Assembly: GCA_963705515.1 (NCBI GenBank)
Contig: CAVPJV010000008.1
Location: forward strand, 992,001 to 1,056,000
Direction: 5' to 3'
DNA: 64,000 nucleotides
Source: Gaiellasilicea sp963705515
GTDB lineage: Bacteria > Actinomycetota > Thermoleophilia > Gaiellales > Gaiellaceae
The translations under genes were made by a program, and so were the position numbers. The notes beneath the pieces were generated by a model. It ran no database searches and was not told the DNA's origin. It saw only the letters and a program-made list of their open reading frames with translations. Below, one piece after another: positions 50,449 to 58,920 of this stretch (position 1 is the first letter of the stretch; every line of letters starts with the position of its first letter).

Positions 50449-51111
50449 GCCCGGATCGTCCTCAAGGTCGGCGGGGCGGTCGCGGGCGAGGCGGCGACGC
50501 TGGCGCTCGCGCTGGCGCAGCGGCATGAGGTCTGCGTCGTCCACGGCGCCGGGCCGCAGATCTCGGCCGAGCTCGAGCGGGCCGGCCTCGAGGTCAGGTT
50601 CGTCGACGGACGCCGCGTGACGAGCAAGGCGGCACTCGCGGTCGTGCGTGGCTCCTTCGCCGCGGTCAACGCGGACGTCTGCTCGGCGATCGGCCCGCTC
50701 GCGGTGCCGCTCTTCGGGGATGAGATCGGCCTGGAAGCCGTGCGCGTCCCGGAGCTCGGGCACGTCGGCTCACCGCTTCCCTCCGCACCGGCGGCGATCG
50801 AGGACGCCCTCGCGGCCGGGCTCGTCCCCGTCGTCGCACCGCTCGGCGTCGGGCCCCTGAACGTGAACGCGGACGAGGCGGCCGCCGCGCTCTCGGTCGG
50901 GCTCGGCGCAGACAAGCTCCTCTTCGTCACCGACGTTCCCGGCCTGCTGCTCGGCGGCGCGGTCGCCTCGACGATCCGGGTCGCGGAGGCCGAGCGCCTG
51001 CTCGCGGCCGGCGAGCTGGGCGGCGGGATCGTGCCGAAGCTGCAGGCCGCGGTTGCTGCGACCCGCGGGGGCGTCGACGCGACGATCGGCGCGACGGCGG
51101 TGGTCGCGTGA
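50445..51111 (+). CDS. argB: acetylglutamate kinase, frameshift at the start
   Basis: About 221 residues, short for ArgB. The ATG at 50445 overlaps the argJ stop, but the frame needs one base fewer in the CCC at 50450-50452: it then reads RIVLKVGGAVAGEAATLALA, CVVHGAGPQISAELERAGLE and VNADVCSAIGPLA. The rest is intact: PLGVGPLNVNADEAAAALSV, LLFVTDVPGLL and GGIVPKLQAAVAATRGGVDA. It phosphorylates N-acetylglutamate. The ATG/TGA overlap with argJ supports the join. Confidence 0.9.
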
Positions 51112-52247
51112 GCTCGACGCTGACGACTGCGGCGCTCCTGCCCGCGTACGCGCGGCACGACGTCACCTTCGTCTCGGGCGACGGGGTCTGGCTGACCGAC
51201 GCCGACGGCAAGCGCTATCTCGACCTGCTCGCCGGGATCGCCGTCGTCTCGCTCGGTCACTGCCACCCGGCGCCGCTCGCGGCCGCGCACGCCCAGCTCG
51301 ATGCGGTCTGGCACACCTCCAACCTCTACGCGACCGAGCCGATGCTCCGGCTCGCGGACATGCTCTCCGATCGCTTCGGCGGCGCGCGCTCGTTCTTCTG
51401 CAACTCCGGTGCTGAGGCGATCGAGGCGGCGCTGAAGTGGGCGCGCAAGGCGACGGGGAAGCCGGTCGTCGTCGCGCTCGAGGGCTCGTTCCACGGGCGC
51501 ACGCACGGCGCGCTCGCCGCGACCGGCCAGCCTGCCAAGCGCGCGGCGTTCGAGCCGCTGGCGCCGGCTGTTCGCTTCGCGCAGCTGAACGACGCCGACT
51601 CCCTCGCGGCGGCGGTCGGGCCCGACACGGGAGTGATCCTGATCGAGCCGGTGCAGGGCGAGGGCGGGATCCATCCGGCGAGCGCGGAGTTCCTCGCAAC
51701 CGCACGCGCGCTCGCGGACGAGCACGGCGCGATGCTGATCTTCGACGAGATCCAGTGCGGCGTCGGCCGCACCGGCAGCTTCTTCGCGTTCGAGCAGCTC
51801 GGCGTCAAGCCCGACGCGGTCACGCTTGCCAAGGGGCTCGCCAACGGCCTTCCGATCGGCGCCTTGCTCGTCGCCGACGCGGCGCCGGAGGGGCTCGAGC
51901 CCGGCGACCACGGCAGCACGTTCGGCGGCAACGCGGTCGTCTGCGCAGCGGCCGGGGCCGTCGTCGAGACGCTCGACGACTCGCTCCTCGCCTCGATCCG
52001 CACGCAGGGCACGGTGCTCGCGGCCGGACTCGCCCAGCTCCCCGGCGTCGTCGAGGTGCGCGGCCGCGGCCTGATGCTCGGCGCCGAGCTCGACCGCCCG
52101 GCCGGCCCGGTCGTCGCGGCAGCACTCGAGGCGGGACTGCTCGTCGGCTCGGCCGGGGAGACCGTCCTCCGCCTCACCCCGCCGCTGACGATCACCGGCG
52201 CCGAGGTCGAGGCCGGCCTGACGCTGCTCGAGGAGGTGCTGGCGTGA
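51108..52247 (+). CDS. argD: acetylornithine aminotransferase
   Basis: 379 residues, class III PLP transaminase. TDADGKRYLDLLAGIAVVSL, RSFFCNSGAEAIEAALKWAR, FHGRTHGALAATGQPAKRAA, LIFDEIQCGVGRTGSFFAFE (PLP Asp), LAKGLANGLPIGALLV with the Schiff-base Lys, and HGSTFGGNAVVCAAAGAVVE. Converts N-acetylglutamate semialdehyde to N-acetylornithine. Starts in the 3' end of argB (4-base overlap) and overlaps argR by 4. Confidence 0.96.
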   Translation: MSSTLTTAALLPAYARHDVTFVSGDGVWLTDADGKRYLDLLAGIAVVSLGHCHPAPLAAAHAQLDAVWHTSNLYATEPMLRLADMLSDRFGGARSFFCNSGAEAIEAALKWARKATGKPVVVALEGSFHGRTHGALAATGQPAKRAAFEPLAPAVRFAQLNDADSLAAAVGPDTGVILIEPVQGEGGIHPASAEFLATARALADEHGAMLIFDEIQCGVGRTGSFFAFEQLGVKPDAVTLAKGLANGLPIGALLVADAAPEGLEPGDHGSTFGGNAVVCAAAGAVVETLDDSLLASIRTQGTVLAAGLAQLPGVVEVRGRGLMLGAELDRPAGPVVAAALEAGLLVGSAGETVLRLTPPLTITGAEVEAGLTLLEEVLA

Positions 52248-52705
52248 ACAAGTTCGAACGTCAGGGAGCGATCCTGCGCCTCGTCGGCGAGCGGGAGCTC
52301 TCGACGCAGAGCGACGTCGTCGAGGCGCTGCGCGACGAGGGCCTCGATGCCGTCCAGGCGACCGTCTCGCGCGACATCGCGCAGCTCGGGCTCGTGAAAG
52401 TGCGCGGCGAGAGCGGCCGCCTCGTCTACGCCCATCCTGGTGCGGCAGACCTCGACAGGCTCGGCGAGCTGACGACCGCCCTACGGCGCTGGGTCGTCTC
52501 GCTCGAGCCGGCGGCCGGCGTCGTCGTGCTGCGGACGCCGCCCGCATGCGCCAACGCCGTCGCGATCGCCTTCGACGACGCGGCGCTTCCCGAGGTCGCG
52601 GGCTGCATCGCCGGCGACGACACGATCTTCGTGGCGCCCCGCGACGGCACGACCGCCGCGGACCTGGCCGAGCAGCTGCGTCACCACCTGGACGGGGACA
52701 CTTGA
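52244..52705 (+). CDS. argR: arginine repressor
   Basis: 153 residues from the GTG at 52244. N-terminal winged HTH: RQGAILRLVGERELSTQSDV, VEALRDEGLDAVQATVSRDI, AQLGLVKVRGESGRLVY. C-terminal hexamerisation and arginine-binding domain: VVVLRTPPACANAVAIAFDD and GCIAGDDTIFVAPRDG with the conserved GDDT motif. It should bind the site between carA and argC when arginine is plentiful. Translationally coupled to argD. Confidence 0.95.
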   Translation: MNKFERQGAILRLVGERELSTQSDVVEALRDEGLDAVQATVSRDIAQLGLVKVRGESGRLVYAHPGAADLDRLGELTTALRRWVVSLEPAAGVVVLRTPPACANAVAIAFDDAALPEVAGCIAGDDTIFVAPRDGTTAADLAEQLRHHLDGDT

Positions 52706-52923
52706 TGGCCGCTGCCACGATCCCGCGCGCTCGGAGCGCGAGCTGGCGTGTCTGGGCCGCGCCCGTCCCGGCTGGTCGGCCTGGCGGCCGCCCAGCCGCG
52801 CCGGCCGCTTCGCGTGCTCAGGCCGTCACCGATGCCACCAGCATCGGCAACGACCTGATCCCGCGCCCCAGAGCGGCCAGCTCACGCCCCGAGACGGACG
52901 TTCTCATGGCAGCAGCCATCTGA
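52705..52923 (+). CDS. 72-residue ORF coupled between argR and argF
   Basis: ATG at 52705 shares its A with the argR stop (TGATG), and its own stop TGA overlaps the argF start in the same way (TGATG at 52921-52925). The product is rich in Ala, Pro and Arg (begins MAAATIPRARSASWRVWAAP, ends ETDVLMAAAI) with no family match I know. The neat junctions at both ends suggest it is translated at least to pass ribosomes to argF; it may not have its own function. Confidence 0.4.
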   Translation: MAAATIPRARSASWRVWAAPVPAGRPGGRPAAPAASRAQAVTDATSIGNDLIPRPRAASSRPETDVLMAAAI

Positions 52924-53834
52924 TGCCGCTCCCCGCCGCACTCTCGCTCGACCTCCGGGGCCGCTCGCTCACGCGTATCCGCGACTGGACGGCGGCCGAG
53001 ATCGAGGCCGTTCTCGACCTCGCCGACGAGCTGAAGGTGCAGCAGCGTGAGCGCGAGCCGCACCGCCTCCTCGAAGGCCGCACGCTCGGCCTCCTCTTCC
53101 GCAAGCACTCGACGCGGACGCGCGTCTCGCTCGAGGTCGCCGCGGCGCACCTCGGCGCGACGGCCCTCTACCTCCCGGGCGAGCAGCTCCAGCTGGACCG
53201 CGGCGAGTCGGTCGAGGACACGGCGCGCGTGCTCTCCCGCTACCTCGACGCGCTCGCCGTCCGCACGCACGAGCACGCCGAGGTGGAGACGTTCGCCGCC
53301 GTCTCGAGCGTCCCGGTCGTCAACGCCCTCACCGACGAGGCGCACCCGTTGCAGGCGCTCGCCGACCTGCAGACGATCCGCGAGCGCTTCGGCACGCTCG
53401 AGGGCGTGCGGGTGGGGTGGGTCGGGGACGGGACGAACGTCTGTGTCTCGCTCGCGGAGGCATGTGCGCTGCTCGGGGCCGAGCTCACGTGCGCAGCGCC
53501 GTCCGGCTACGAGCCGACCGACTCCTCGATCCGGCTCGTGCGCGACCCGCGCGAGGCCGCCGAGGGCGCGCACGTCCTCGTCACCGACGTCTGGGTGAGC
53601 ATGGGCCAGGAGGACGAGCGCGACCAGCGTGTCGCCGACCTCGCCGGCTACTCGCTCGACACGGACTTGCTGGCTCTGGCCGATCGGGACGCGATCGTGC
53701 TCCACTGCCTGCCCGCGCATCCGGGCGAGGAGATCGCCGCCGACGTCCTCTACGGGCCGCGCAGCGTGGTCTGGGACGAGGCCGAGAACCGGCTGCACAC
53801 GGCAAAGGCCGTGCTCGCCCTCACAGTCGTCTAG
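52923..53834 (+). CDS. argF: ornithine carbamoyltransferase
   Basis: 303 residues, normal length. LGLLFRKHSTRTRVSLEVAA (carbamoyl-phosphate STRTR motif, with RKH in place of EKP), NALTDEAHPLQALADLQTIR (HPxQ), VRVGWVGDGTNVCVSLAEAC, DVWVSMGQE and the ornithine-binding AIVLHCLPAHPGEEI. Makes citrulline from ornithine and carbamoyl phosphate from CarAB. Last arginine gene; argG and argH are not here. Confidence 0.96.
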   Translation: MPLPAALSLDLRGRSLTRIRDWTAAEIEAVLDLADELKVQQREREPHRLLEGRTLGLLFRKHSTRTRVSLEVAAAHLGATALYLPGEQLQLDRGESVEDTARVLSRYLDALAVRTHEHAEVETFAAVSSVPVVNALTDEAHPLQALADLQTIRERFGTLEGVRVGWVGDGTNVCVSLAEACALLGAELTCAAPSGYEPTDSSIRLVRDPREAAEGAHVLVTDVWVSMGQEDERDQRVADLAGYSLDTDLLALADRDAIVLHCLPAHPGEEIAADVLYGPRSVVWDEAENRLHTAKAVLALTVV

Positions 53835-53843
53835 GGTCGCCTC

Positions 53844-54260
53844 ATGGCGCTGTGGATCGTCTACGCGCTGCTGGCGGCGCTCTTCGCCGCACTCGTCGCG
53901 ATCCTGGGCAAGGTCGGCCTCCGCGACGTCGACGCCACGCTGGCGACGGCAGTGCGGGCGGTCGTCATGGCCGCCTTCCTCGTCACCGCTGCCGTCGTGC
54001 TCGGCAAGGCGGGCGGTGTCGGCGAGATCCCGCGGCGCGCCTTCCTCTTCATCGTCCTCTCGGGAGCGGCCGGTGCGGCGTCGTGGTTCTTCTACTTCCT
54101 CGCGCTTCGCGACGGCCCGGCGACCGGGGTGGCCGCACTCGACCGGCTCAGCGTCGTGCTCGTCTTCATCCTCGCCGTCGTCTTCCTCGGTGAGGCTTTC
54201 TCGGTGAAGGCGGCGCTCGGCGCGATGCTGGTCGTGGCCGGAGCGATCCTGCTCACGTAG
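53844..54260 (+). CDS. EamA-like transporter, single-domain
   Basis: 138 residues with about five hydrophobic segments: ALWIVYALLAALFAALVAIL, VRAVVMAAFLVTAAVVLGKA, FIVLSGAAGAASWFFYFLAL, LSVVLVFILAVVFLGEAFSV and ALGAMLVVAGAILLT. One copy of the EamA motif DRLSVVLVFILAVVFLGEAF is seen. Half-size DMT proteins act as dimers. The substrate is unknown. The 3' end overlaps the convergent gene by 8 bases. Confidence 0.85.
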   Translation: MALWIVYALLAALFAALVAILGKVGLRDVDATLATAVRAVVMAAFLVTAAVVLGKAGGVGEIPRRAFLFIVLSGAAGAASWFFYFLALRDGPATGVAALDRLSVVLVFILAVVFLGEAFSVKAALGAMLVVAGAILLT

Positions 54261-54732
54261 CCGACCGGCCTCGCTTGAGCGCGAGGTACACGCGGCTCGG
54301 CAGCAGGGACGCGAGTTCGCGGCCGATCAGGTGCGGCGGGCGCGTCCGTCCGGGCGTCGCGACGAAGAGGCGCACGTCCGGGTCGAGCGCCGCCCGGACG
54401 AGCAGGCGGGCACGGCGCGCGTGCCACGAGGAGGTGACGATCACGACTTCGTCGGCGCCGATGTGCCGGGCCGCAGCCGCGACGGCACGGGCGTTGCCGG
54501 CAGTCGTGCGGGCGTCGCCGTCGGCGACGAGCCGTACCGCCGGACCCCGCCACGCCTGGCGCATCAGCTCCGCCTCGGACGGGCGGTGGCGCCGCCGCGA
54601 CCAGCCGGACAGGAGGACGAGGTCGGCTCCCTCGGCGGGGCCTTCGGCCGCGACGAGGCGGGCCGCGCAGATCGGATGCAGGCCCTCGTGACCGCCGGTC
54701 GAGTACCCGAAGACTGCGACGAGGCGTGTCAC
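54253..54732 (-). CDS. DUF218 (YdcF/ElyC-like) protein
   Basis: 159 residues from a GTG at 54732. AVFGYSTGGHEGLHPICAAR, ADLVLLSGWSRRRHRPSEAE and ARTTAGNARAVAAAARHIGA with VVIVTSSWHARRARLLVRAA are the DUF218 blocks. ElyC is linked to envelope carbohydrate. It lacks the membrane anchors of ElyC and resembles soluble YdcF. It overlaps the glycosyltransferase gene by 4 bases, which fits a role in surface polysaccharide. Confidence 0.85.
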   Translation of the reverse strand: MTRLVAVFGYSTGGHEGLHPICAARLVAAEGPAEGADLVLLSGWSRRRHRPSEAELMRQAWRGPAVRLVADGDARTTAGNARAVAAAARHIGADEVVIVTSSWHARRARLLVRAALDPDVRLFVATPGRTRPPHLIGRELASLLPSRVYLALKRGRSAT

Positions 54733-55445
54733 CGACGCCAGAAGCGCCGCGCGGTGAGCAGTGTCCCGATCACCGTGACGACGAGCAGGAACGCCTTCTT
54801 GCCCTTCAGCTTCGACTCGCCGCTGGCCCGCTCGCGCATGTCGACGGGCACCTCCGCCACGCGAAGGCCGGCGTCGTGGAGCCGCAGCACGGCCTCGACC
54901 TCCGGCGCGCCGCTCTCGTACGGCTGCGAGAGCGCGGGGAGCGCCTTCGCCGACGCCGCGTAGAGGCCGCTCGTCGCGTCGTTGAAGGGGCGGCCGAGCG
55001 CCACTCGCATCGAGCGGCGCAGCAGGCCGGTGCCGAGCTTCCGGATCCCCTCCGGCTCGTAGCGATAGGGCTCGTAGCCCGGGCCGCTGACGAAGCGGGA
55101 GCCGACGGCGACGTCGGCGCCGTCGGACTGGACGAGCTCGAGCAGCTTCCGCAGCTCGCGGGCCGGATGCTGCCCGTCCGCGTCGACCCGCCCGCAGTAG
55201 GCGTACTCGTGCTCGAGCGCCCACGCGTAGCCGGCGGCGATCCCCGCCCGCAGGCCCCGGTTCTCGCCGAACGAGAGCACCTCGGCGCCGTGCGCGCGGG
55301 CGACGTCGGCCGTGCGGTCGGTCGAGCCGTCGTCGACGACGAGCACGTCCGCGGCCGGGAGCTCCTGGTGGAGCTCGTCGAGCACGGCGGGGAGGTTCTC
55401 CTCCTCGTTCCAGGCGGGGATGAAGACGAGGGTGTCGTTACTCAT
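54729..55445 (-). CDS. family 2 glycosyltransferase (DPM1-like)
   Basis: 238 residues. GT-A fold: FIPAWNEEENLPAVLDEL, VLVVDDGSTDRTADVARAHG, NRGLRAGIAAGYAWALEHEY and the DxD-type CGRVDADGQHPARELRKLLE. VAVGSRFVSGPGYEPYRYEP and PVDMRERASGESKLKGKKAF match polyprenyl-phosphate sugar transferases. One short hydrophobic stretch ends it (FLLVVTVIGTLLTA). It likely loads a sugar on a lipid carrier. Confidence 0.92.
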   Translation of the reverse strand: MSNDTLVFIPAWNEEENLPAVLDELHQELPAADVLVVDDGSTDRTADVARAHGAEVLSFGENRGLRAGIAAGYAWALEHEYAYCGRVDADGQHPARELRKLLELVQSDGADVAVGSRFVSGPGYEPYRYEPEGIRKLGTGLLRRSMRVALGRPFNDATSGLYAASAKALPALSQPYESGAPEVEAVLRLHDAGLRVAEVPVDMRERASGESKLKGKKAFLLVVTVIGTLLTARRFWRR

Positions 55446-55509
55446 CGGGCCAGGTTAACGGCCCGAGCACCGCGGTATCGTGCAGTAGACCCATGCCCAG
55501 GAGGAGACA

Positions 55510-56184
55510 GTGAACGAGAGCTCGACGCACTACGAGTACACCGAGGCCGGGGCACCGTCCTCCGCGATCAGCGCAACGCGACTGTTCGGCCAGGTGATGT
55601 TCCTCGTCTCCGTTGCGATCGCCCTGCTCGCCGTCGGCGCGTATCTCGGACAGGATCTCTCCCGTGGCGCCGCCATGGCGTGCAGCTTCGGCGGTCTCGG
55701 CATGCTGCTGGCGCAGTCGTTCGGAGGCGAGCGGTTCCGCGTCGGCGGCTTCGCGATCGGCTGGCTCTACGGCCTGTCGGTGCTGATCGGGCTCGGGCTC
55801 GGGCCGGCGATCAGCTACTACGTCGAGTTCGATCCGGGCGCGGTCGCTCAGGCCGCGGGCGGGACGGCGCTGATCGTCGTCGGGATGGGCGCTGTCGGCC
55901 TCCTGCTCTCGAAAGACGTCTCGCCGTGGATGAAGCCGCTGTCGATCGTCGTCCTGATCGCGGTCGCGATCAGCATCGGCTCGCTGATCTTCGGCGGCGT
56001 CGGCTCGCTGAGCCCGATCCTGAGCTTGCTGATCCTCGCGGTCTCGGCGCTCCTGATCATGGTCGACTTCAACTACCTCCGGAAGCACGGCACGGAGAAG
56101 GACACGGTCTGGCTCGCGACCGGGATCTTCGTCTCGATCGTGAACATCTTCATCTCGCTGCTGAGTCTCTTCGGCGACAGCTAG
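55510..56184 (+). CDS. Bax inhibitor-1 (BI-1/YccA-like) membrane protein
   Basis: 224 residues from a GTG after GGAGGAGACA. A polar N-terminus of about 24 residues precedes seven hydrophobic segments; ISLLSLFGDS is the usual C-terminal of the family, and DFNYLRKHGTEKDTVWLATG near the end carries the characteristic Asp. BI-1 proteins are calcium- or pH-related leak channels. It is divergent from the glycosyltransferase, and converges on xylB (4-base overlap). Confidence 0.85.
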   Translation: MNESSTHYEYTEAGAPSSAISATRLFGQVMFLVSVAIALLAVGAYLGQDLSRGAAMACSFGGLGMLLAQSFGGERFRVGGFAIGWLYGLSVLIGLGLGPAISYYVEFDPGAVAQAAGGTALIVVGMGAVGLLLSKDVSPWMKPLSIVVLIAVAISIGSLIFGGVGSLSPILSLLILAVSALLIMVDFNYLRKHGTEKDTVWLATGIFVSIVNIFISLLSLFGDS

Positions 56185-57569
56185 GCGAGCGGCTTCACGG
56201 CGGGATAGAGCCGCCGGTAGCGGGCGTAGCCGTCCGCGTAGACGACCTGCCAGTCGGGATCGGGCTCGACGCGGTCGCGGACGCGGACGGTCGCCGCGAC
56301 GGCGGCGTGCGCGTCCGCGAAGACGCCCTCCTTGACCCCGCCGAGGAGTGCCGCGCCGTAGGCGGCGCCCTCCTCGGCCTCGGTGCGCTCGAGCGGCAGG
56401 CCGAGGACGGAGGCGACGATCCTGAGCCAGAGCTCGCTGCGCGCGCCGCCGCCGGAGACGCGGGCGACCTCGGCTTCGACGCCGACGCTGCGGAGCAGCT
56501 CCAGCGAGTCGCGTAGGCCGTAGGCGACGCCTTCCAGCACCGCCCGGACGAGCGCGCCACGGTCGTGGCGTAGCTGCAGGCCGACGAACGCGCCGCGTGC
56601 AGCCGGGTCGGCGTGCGGCGTCCGCTCGCCCTGGAGGTAGGGCTGGAAGAGCAGGCCCTCGGTGCCGGGCGGCCAGGTCGCCGCCTCCGCCAGCAGCTCG
56701 TCGTAGGACGGCTTGCCGAGCGCGTTCCGGAGCCACTGCAGCGAGCCGGCCGCCGACAGCATCACGCCCATCGCGTGCCACGTCCCGGGGACGGCGTGGC
56801 AGAAGGTGTGCAGCCGCGCCTCGGGCTCCGGCCGGTACGCGTCGAGCGCCGCGAAGACGACACCCGAGGTGCCGAGGACGACCGACAGCGGCCCTGGCGC
56901 GTCGATGCCGACGCCGAGCGCCCCCGCGGCCTGGTCGCCGGCGCCGGCGATCTCGGTCGACTCGTACGCAGGCGGCAGCCACTCGCGCGGGAGCTCGAGC
57001 GCGGCGAGCACCTCGTCGCTCCAGCGGCGGTTGGCGACGTCGAAGAGGAGCGTGCCGGACGCGTCGGCGACGTCGATTGCATGCTCGCCCGTGCGCCGGA
57101 AGCGGACGTAGTCCTTCGGCAGCAGGACGTGCGCGATCCGCGCGAACGCCTCCGGCTCGTGCGTGCGCAGCCAGAGCAGCTTCGGGGCCGTGAAACCCGT
57201 CAGCGCGCGGTTGCCGGTCAGCTGGATCAGCCGCTCGAGCCCGATCCGCTCCTCGATCTCGGCGCACTCGGCCGCGGTGCGCTGGTCGTTCCAGAGGATC
57301 GCCGGGCGGATCACCTCGCCCGCGTCGTCGAGGACGACGAGCCCGTGCATCTGGCCGCTCCAGCCGATCGAGGCCGGCTCGACGCCGAGGTCGGCGAGAG
57401 CGGCGTCGGCGGCGCGGGCCCAGTCGTGCGGGTCCTGCTCCGCCCAGCCGGGCTTCGGCGTCGAAAGCGGGTAGTCGCGCTCGGCCCGCGCCAGGATCTC
57501 GCCGGCGGGGGAGAGCGCGATCGCCTTGACGCCGCTCGTGCCGACGTCGATCCCGACCAGGGCCGTCAC
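56181..57569 (-). CDS. xylB: xylulokinase
   Basis: 462 residues, FGGY kinase. LVGIDVGTSGVKAIALSPAG, SIGWSGQMHGLVVLDD, PAILWNDQRTAAECAEI (xylulokinase-type), VVLGTSGVVFAAL, LFQPYLQGERTPHADPAARG (catalytic-loop region) and VARVSGGGARSELWLRIVAS with the ATP site. D-xylulose plus ATP gives xylulose 5-phosphate. Last gene of the operon 60449-56181 (4-base overlaps throughout). Confidence 0.93.
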   Translation of the reverse strand: MTALVGIDVGTSGVKAIALSPAGEILARAERDYPLSTPKPGWAEQDPHDWARAADAALADLGVEPASIGWSGQMHGLVVLDDAGEVIRPAILWNDQRTAAECAEIEERIGLERLIQLTGNRALTGFTAPKLLWLRTHEPEAFARIAHVLLPKDYVRFRRTGEHAIDVADASGTLLFDVANRRWSDEVLAALELPREWLPPAYESTEIAGAGDQAAGALGVGIDAPGPLSVVLGTSGVVFAALDAYRPEPEARLHTFCHAVPGTWHAMGVMLSAAGSLQWLRNALGKPSYDELLAEAATWPPGTEGLLFQPYLQGERTPHADPAARGAFVGLQLRHDRGALVRAVLEGVAYGLRDSLELLRSVGVEAEVARVSGGGARSELWLRIVASVLGLPLERTEAEEGAAYGAALLGGVKEGVFADAHAAVAATVRVRDRVEPDPDWQVVYADGYARYRRLYPAVKPLA

Positions 57570-57925
57570 GCGGGCAGCTGCGTCAGCTCAAGGAGGTTCC
57601 CGAACGGGTCGCGGCACATGAAGCGCGGGCGGCCGACGATCTCCGTCGGCGTCCTCGTCTCGATCCCTGCGGCTTCGACCCGGGCGCGCAGCTCGTCGAG
57701 CCCGCTGTCGACGGCGATGCAGAAGTGCGCGACCGGCGGCGGCTCGTCGCCGGTCTGCATCAGGTGCAGCTCGAGGTCGCCGCCGAGGCTGAACCAGACG
57801 AGCTGCTCCGGATCGAGCTTCGGCGGCACCGGCTTCTCCGCCAGTCCGAGCAGGCCGCCGTAGAACGCCCGGCCCGCGTCGGCGCCCTCGGGGTCGATCG
57901 CGACCGAGACGTGCTGGAGCCTCAC
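57566..57925 (-). CDS. VOC-superfamily (glyoxalase-like) protein
   Basis: 119 residues from a GTG. LQHVSVAIDPEGADAGRAFY, EQLVWFSLGGDLELHLMQTG, PVAHFCIAVDSGLDELRARV and PRFMCRDPFGNLLELTQLPA are the paired beta-alpha-beta-beta-beta units. Metal ligands could be the first His, the Glu near ELHL, the His in AHF and the Glu in NLLEL. Role in the sugar operon unknown; it might isomerise or detoxify a sugar-derived aldehyde. Overlaps both neighbours by 4 bases. Confidence 0.88.
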   Translation of the reverse strand: MRLQHVSVAIDPEGADAGRAFYGGLLGLAEKPVPPKLDPEQLVWFSLGGDLELHLMQTGDEPPPVAHFCIAVDSGLDELRARVEAAGIETRTPTEIVGRPRFMCRDPFGNLLELTQLPA

Positions 57926-58920
57926 GCGCCCATCGCAGCGTAGACGAGCTCGTACGCCCGCACCGCGTCCTTCGTCTGTTGCGCCGCCCGCAGTTCGGCG
58001 TCGTCGATCCGCGACGCGATCCCGTCGATGAAGCGCCACTGGAGCACACTGCGCTTGACGGCGCCGACCGCGTCCTCGGTGTAGGGGTAGAGGTCGAAGC
58101 CGAGGCGCTCGCCGTTGTCGCCGTAGCCCGCCCGGCGCAGCTCGACGGCCAGCTCGAGCGTCTCCATGAACCGGATCGTGCCGACCATGTTGTCGTCGTC
58201 GAACGTGCCCCAGCCGTCGTTCGCGTGCAGGTGGCCGAGCAGGCCCTCGGCGGCGAGCAGGCCCGCGTACTCGGCCAGGCTCTCGCCGTTCATCAGCAGG
58301 TGCTGCCAGTCCATGTTGACGCTGACGTTGTCGATCCCCTGGCGGCGGAGCGAGTGGATCACGTGCAGCGTCATCCCGACGTTGCGCATCAGGATCTTCA
58401 TCGCCGGCTCCGAGTTCTTGTGCTCGAGGAAGACGGTGACGCCGCGCTCCTTCGCGTGCTGCGCGGCCTGGCCGACACCGTCGACGAAGCGCGCCCACGA
58501 CTCCTTGTACGGCGTCTGGAACGGGTAGTTGTAGCCCTCGATCCCGGGCCAGATGATCATGTGGGCGCCGGTGTCGCCGGCGAGGTCGATCGCCTCGCGG
58601 GTCAGCCGCAGCGCCTCCTCGCGGGTGGCGTCGTCGGGCGAGCAGAAGGCGCCCTTGCCGAAGCGGGGGTCGAGATGAAGCCCGCTGGCGACGCAGTAGA
58701 TCCCGTGCCCGTCGAGCGCGTCGCGGACCTCGTCGAGGTTCGCCGGCGCCAGCTCCTGCGGGTAGTGGAACTCGTAGTCGTCGATCAGGTCGCCGAGGCC
58801 CTCGACCGCCGTTCGCACCTTCTCGGCCGTCGACTTGCCGGTCAGCTCGGGCTTGTAGCCGGCCGCGTTGAAGCGGGTCGCCATGTTGCCGAAGGCCCAG
58901 ATGCCGAGACTCGTCTTCAT
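57922..58920 (-). CDS. xylose-isomerase-like TIM-barrel protein
   Basis: 332 residues, AP-endonuclease-2/xylose isomerase fold. GIWAFGNMATRFNAAGYKPE, HMIIWPGIEGYNYPFQTPYK, the metal-binding GVTVFLEHKNSEPAMKI, NVSVNMDWQHLLMNGESLAE, GLLGHLHANDGWG and RLGFDLYPYTEDAV. The overall pattern of Glu, His and Asp matches actinobacterial-type xylose isomerases more than endonucleases. Followed in the operon by xylB, so xylose to xylulose is the most likely reaction. Divergent enough that another pentose is possible. Confidence 0.82.
   Translation of the reverse strand: MKTSLGIWAFGNMATRFNAAGYKPELTGKSTAEKVRTAVEGLGDLIDDYEFHYPQELAPANLDEVRDALDGHGIYCVASGLHLDPRFGKGAFCSPDDATREEALRLTREAIDLAGDTGAHMIIWPGIEGYNYPFQTPYKESWARFVDGVGQAAQHAKERGVTVFLEHKNSEPAMKILMRNVGMTLHVIHSLRRQGIDNVSVNMDWQHLLMNGESLAEYAGLLAAEGLLGHLHANDGWGTFDDDNMVGTIRFMETLELAVELRRAGYGDNGERLGFDLYPYTEDAVGAVKRSVLQWRFIDGIASRIDDAELRAAQQTKDAVRAYELVYAAMGA

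Noticed and set aside
57922..58920. The TIM-barrel protein as a plain endonuclease IV
   Set aside because: The metal-site context (LEHKNSEP, HLHANDGWG) and position next to xylB fit sugar isomerases better.
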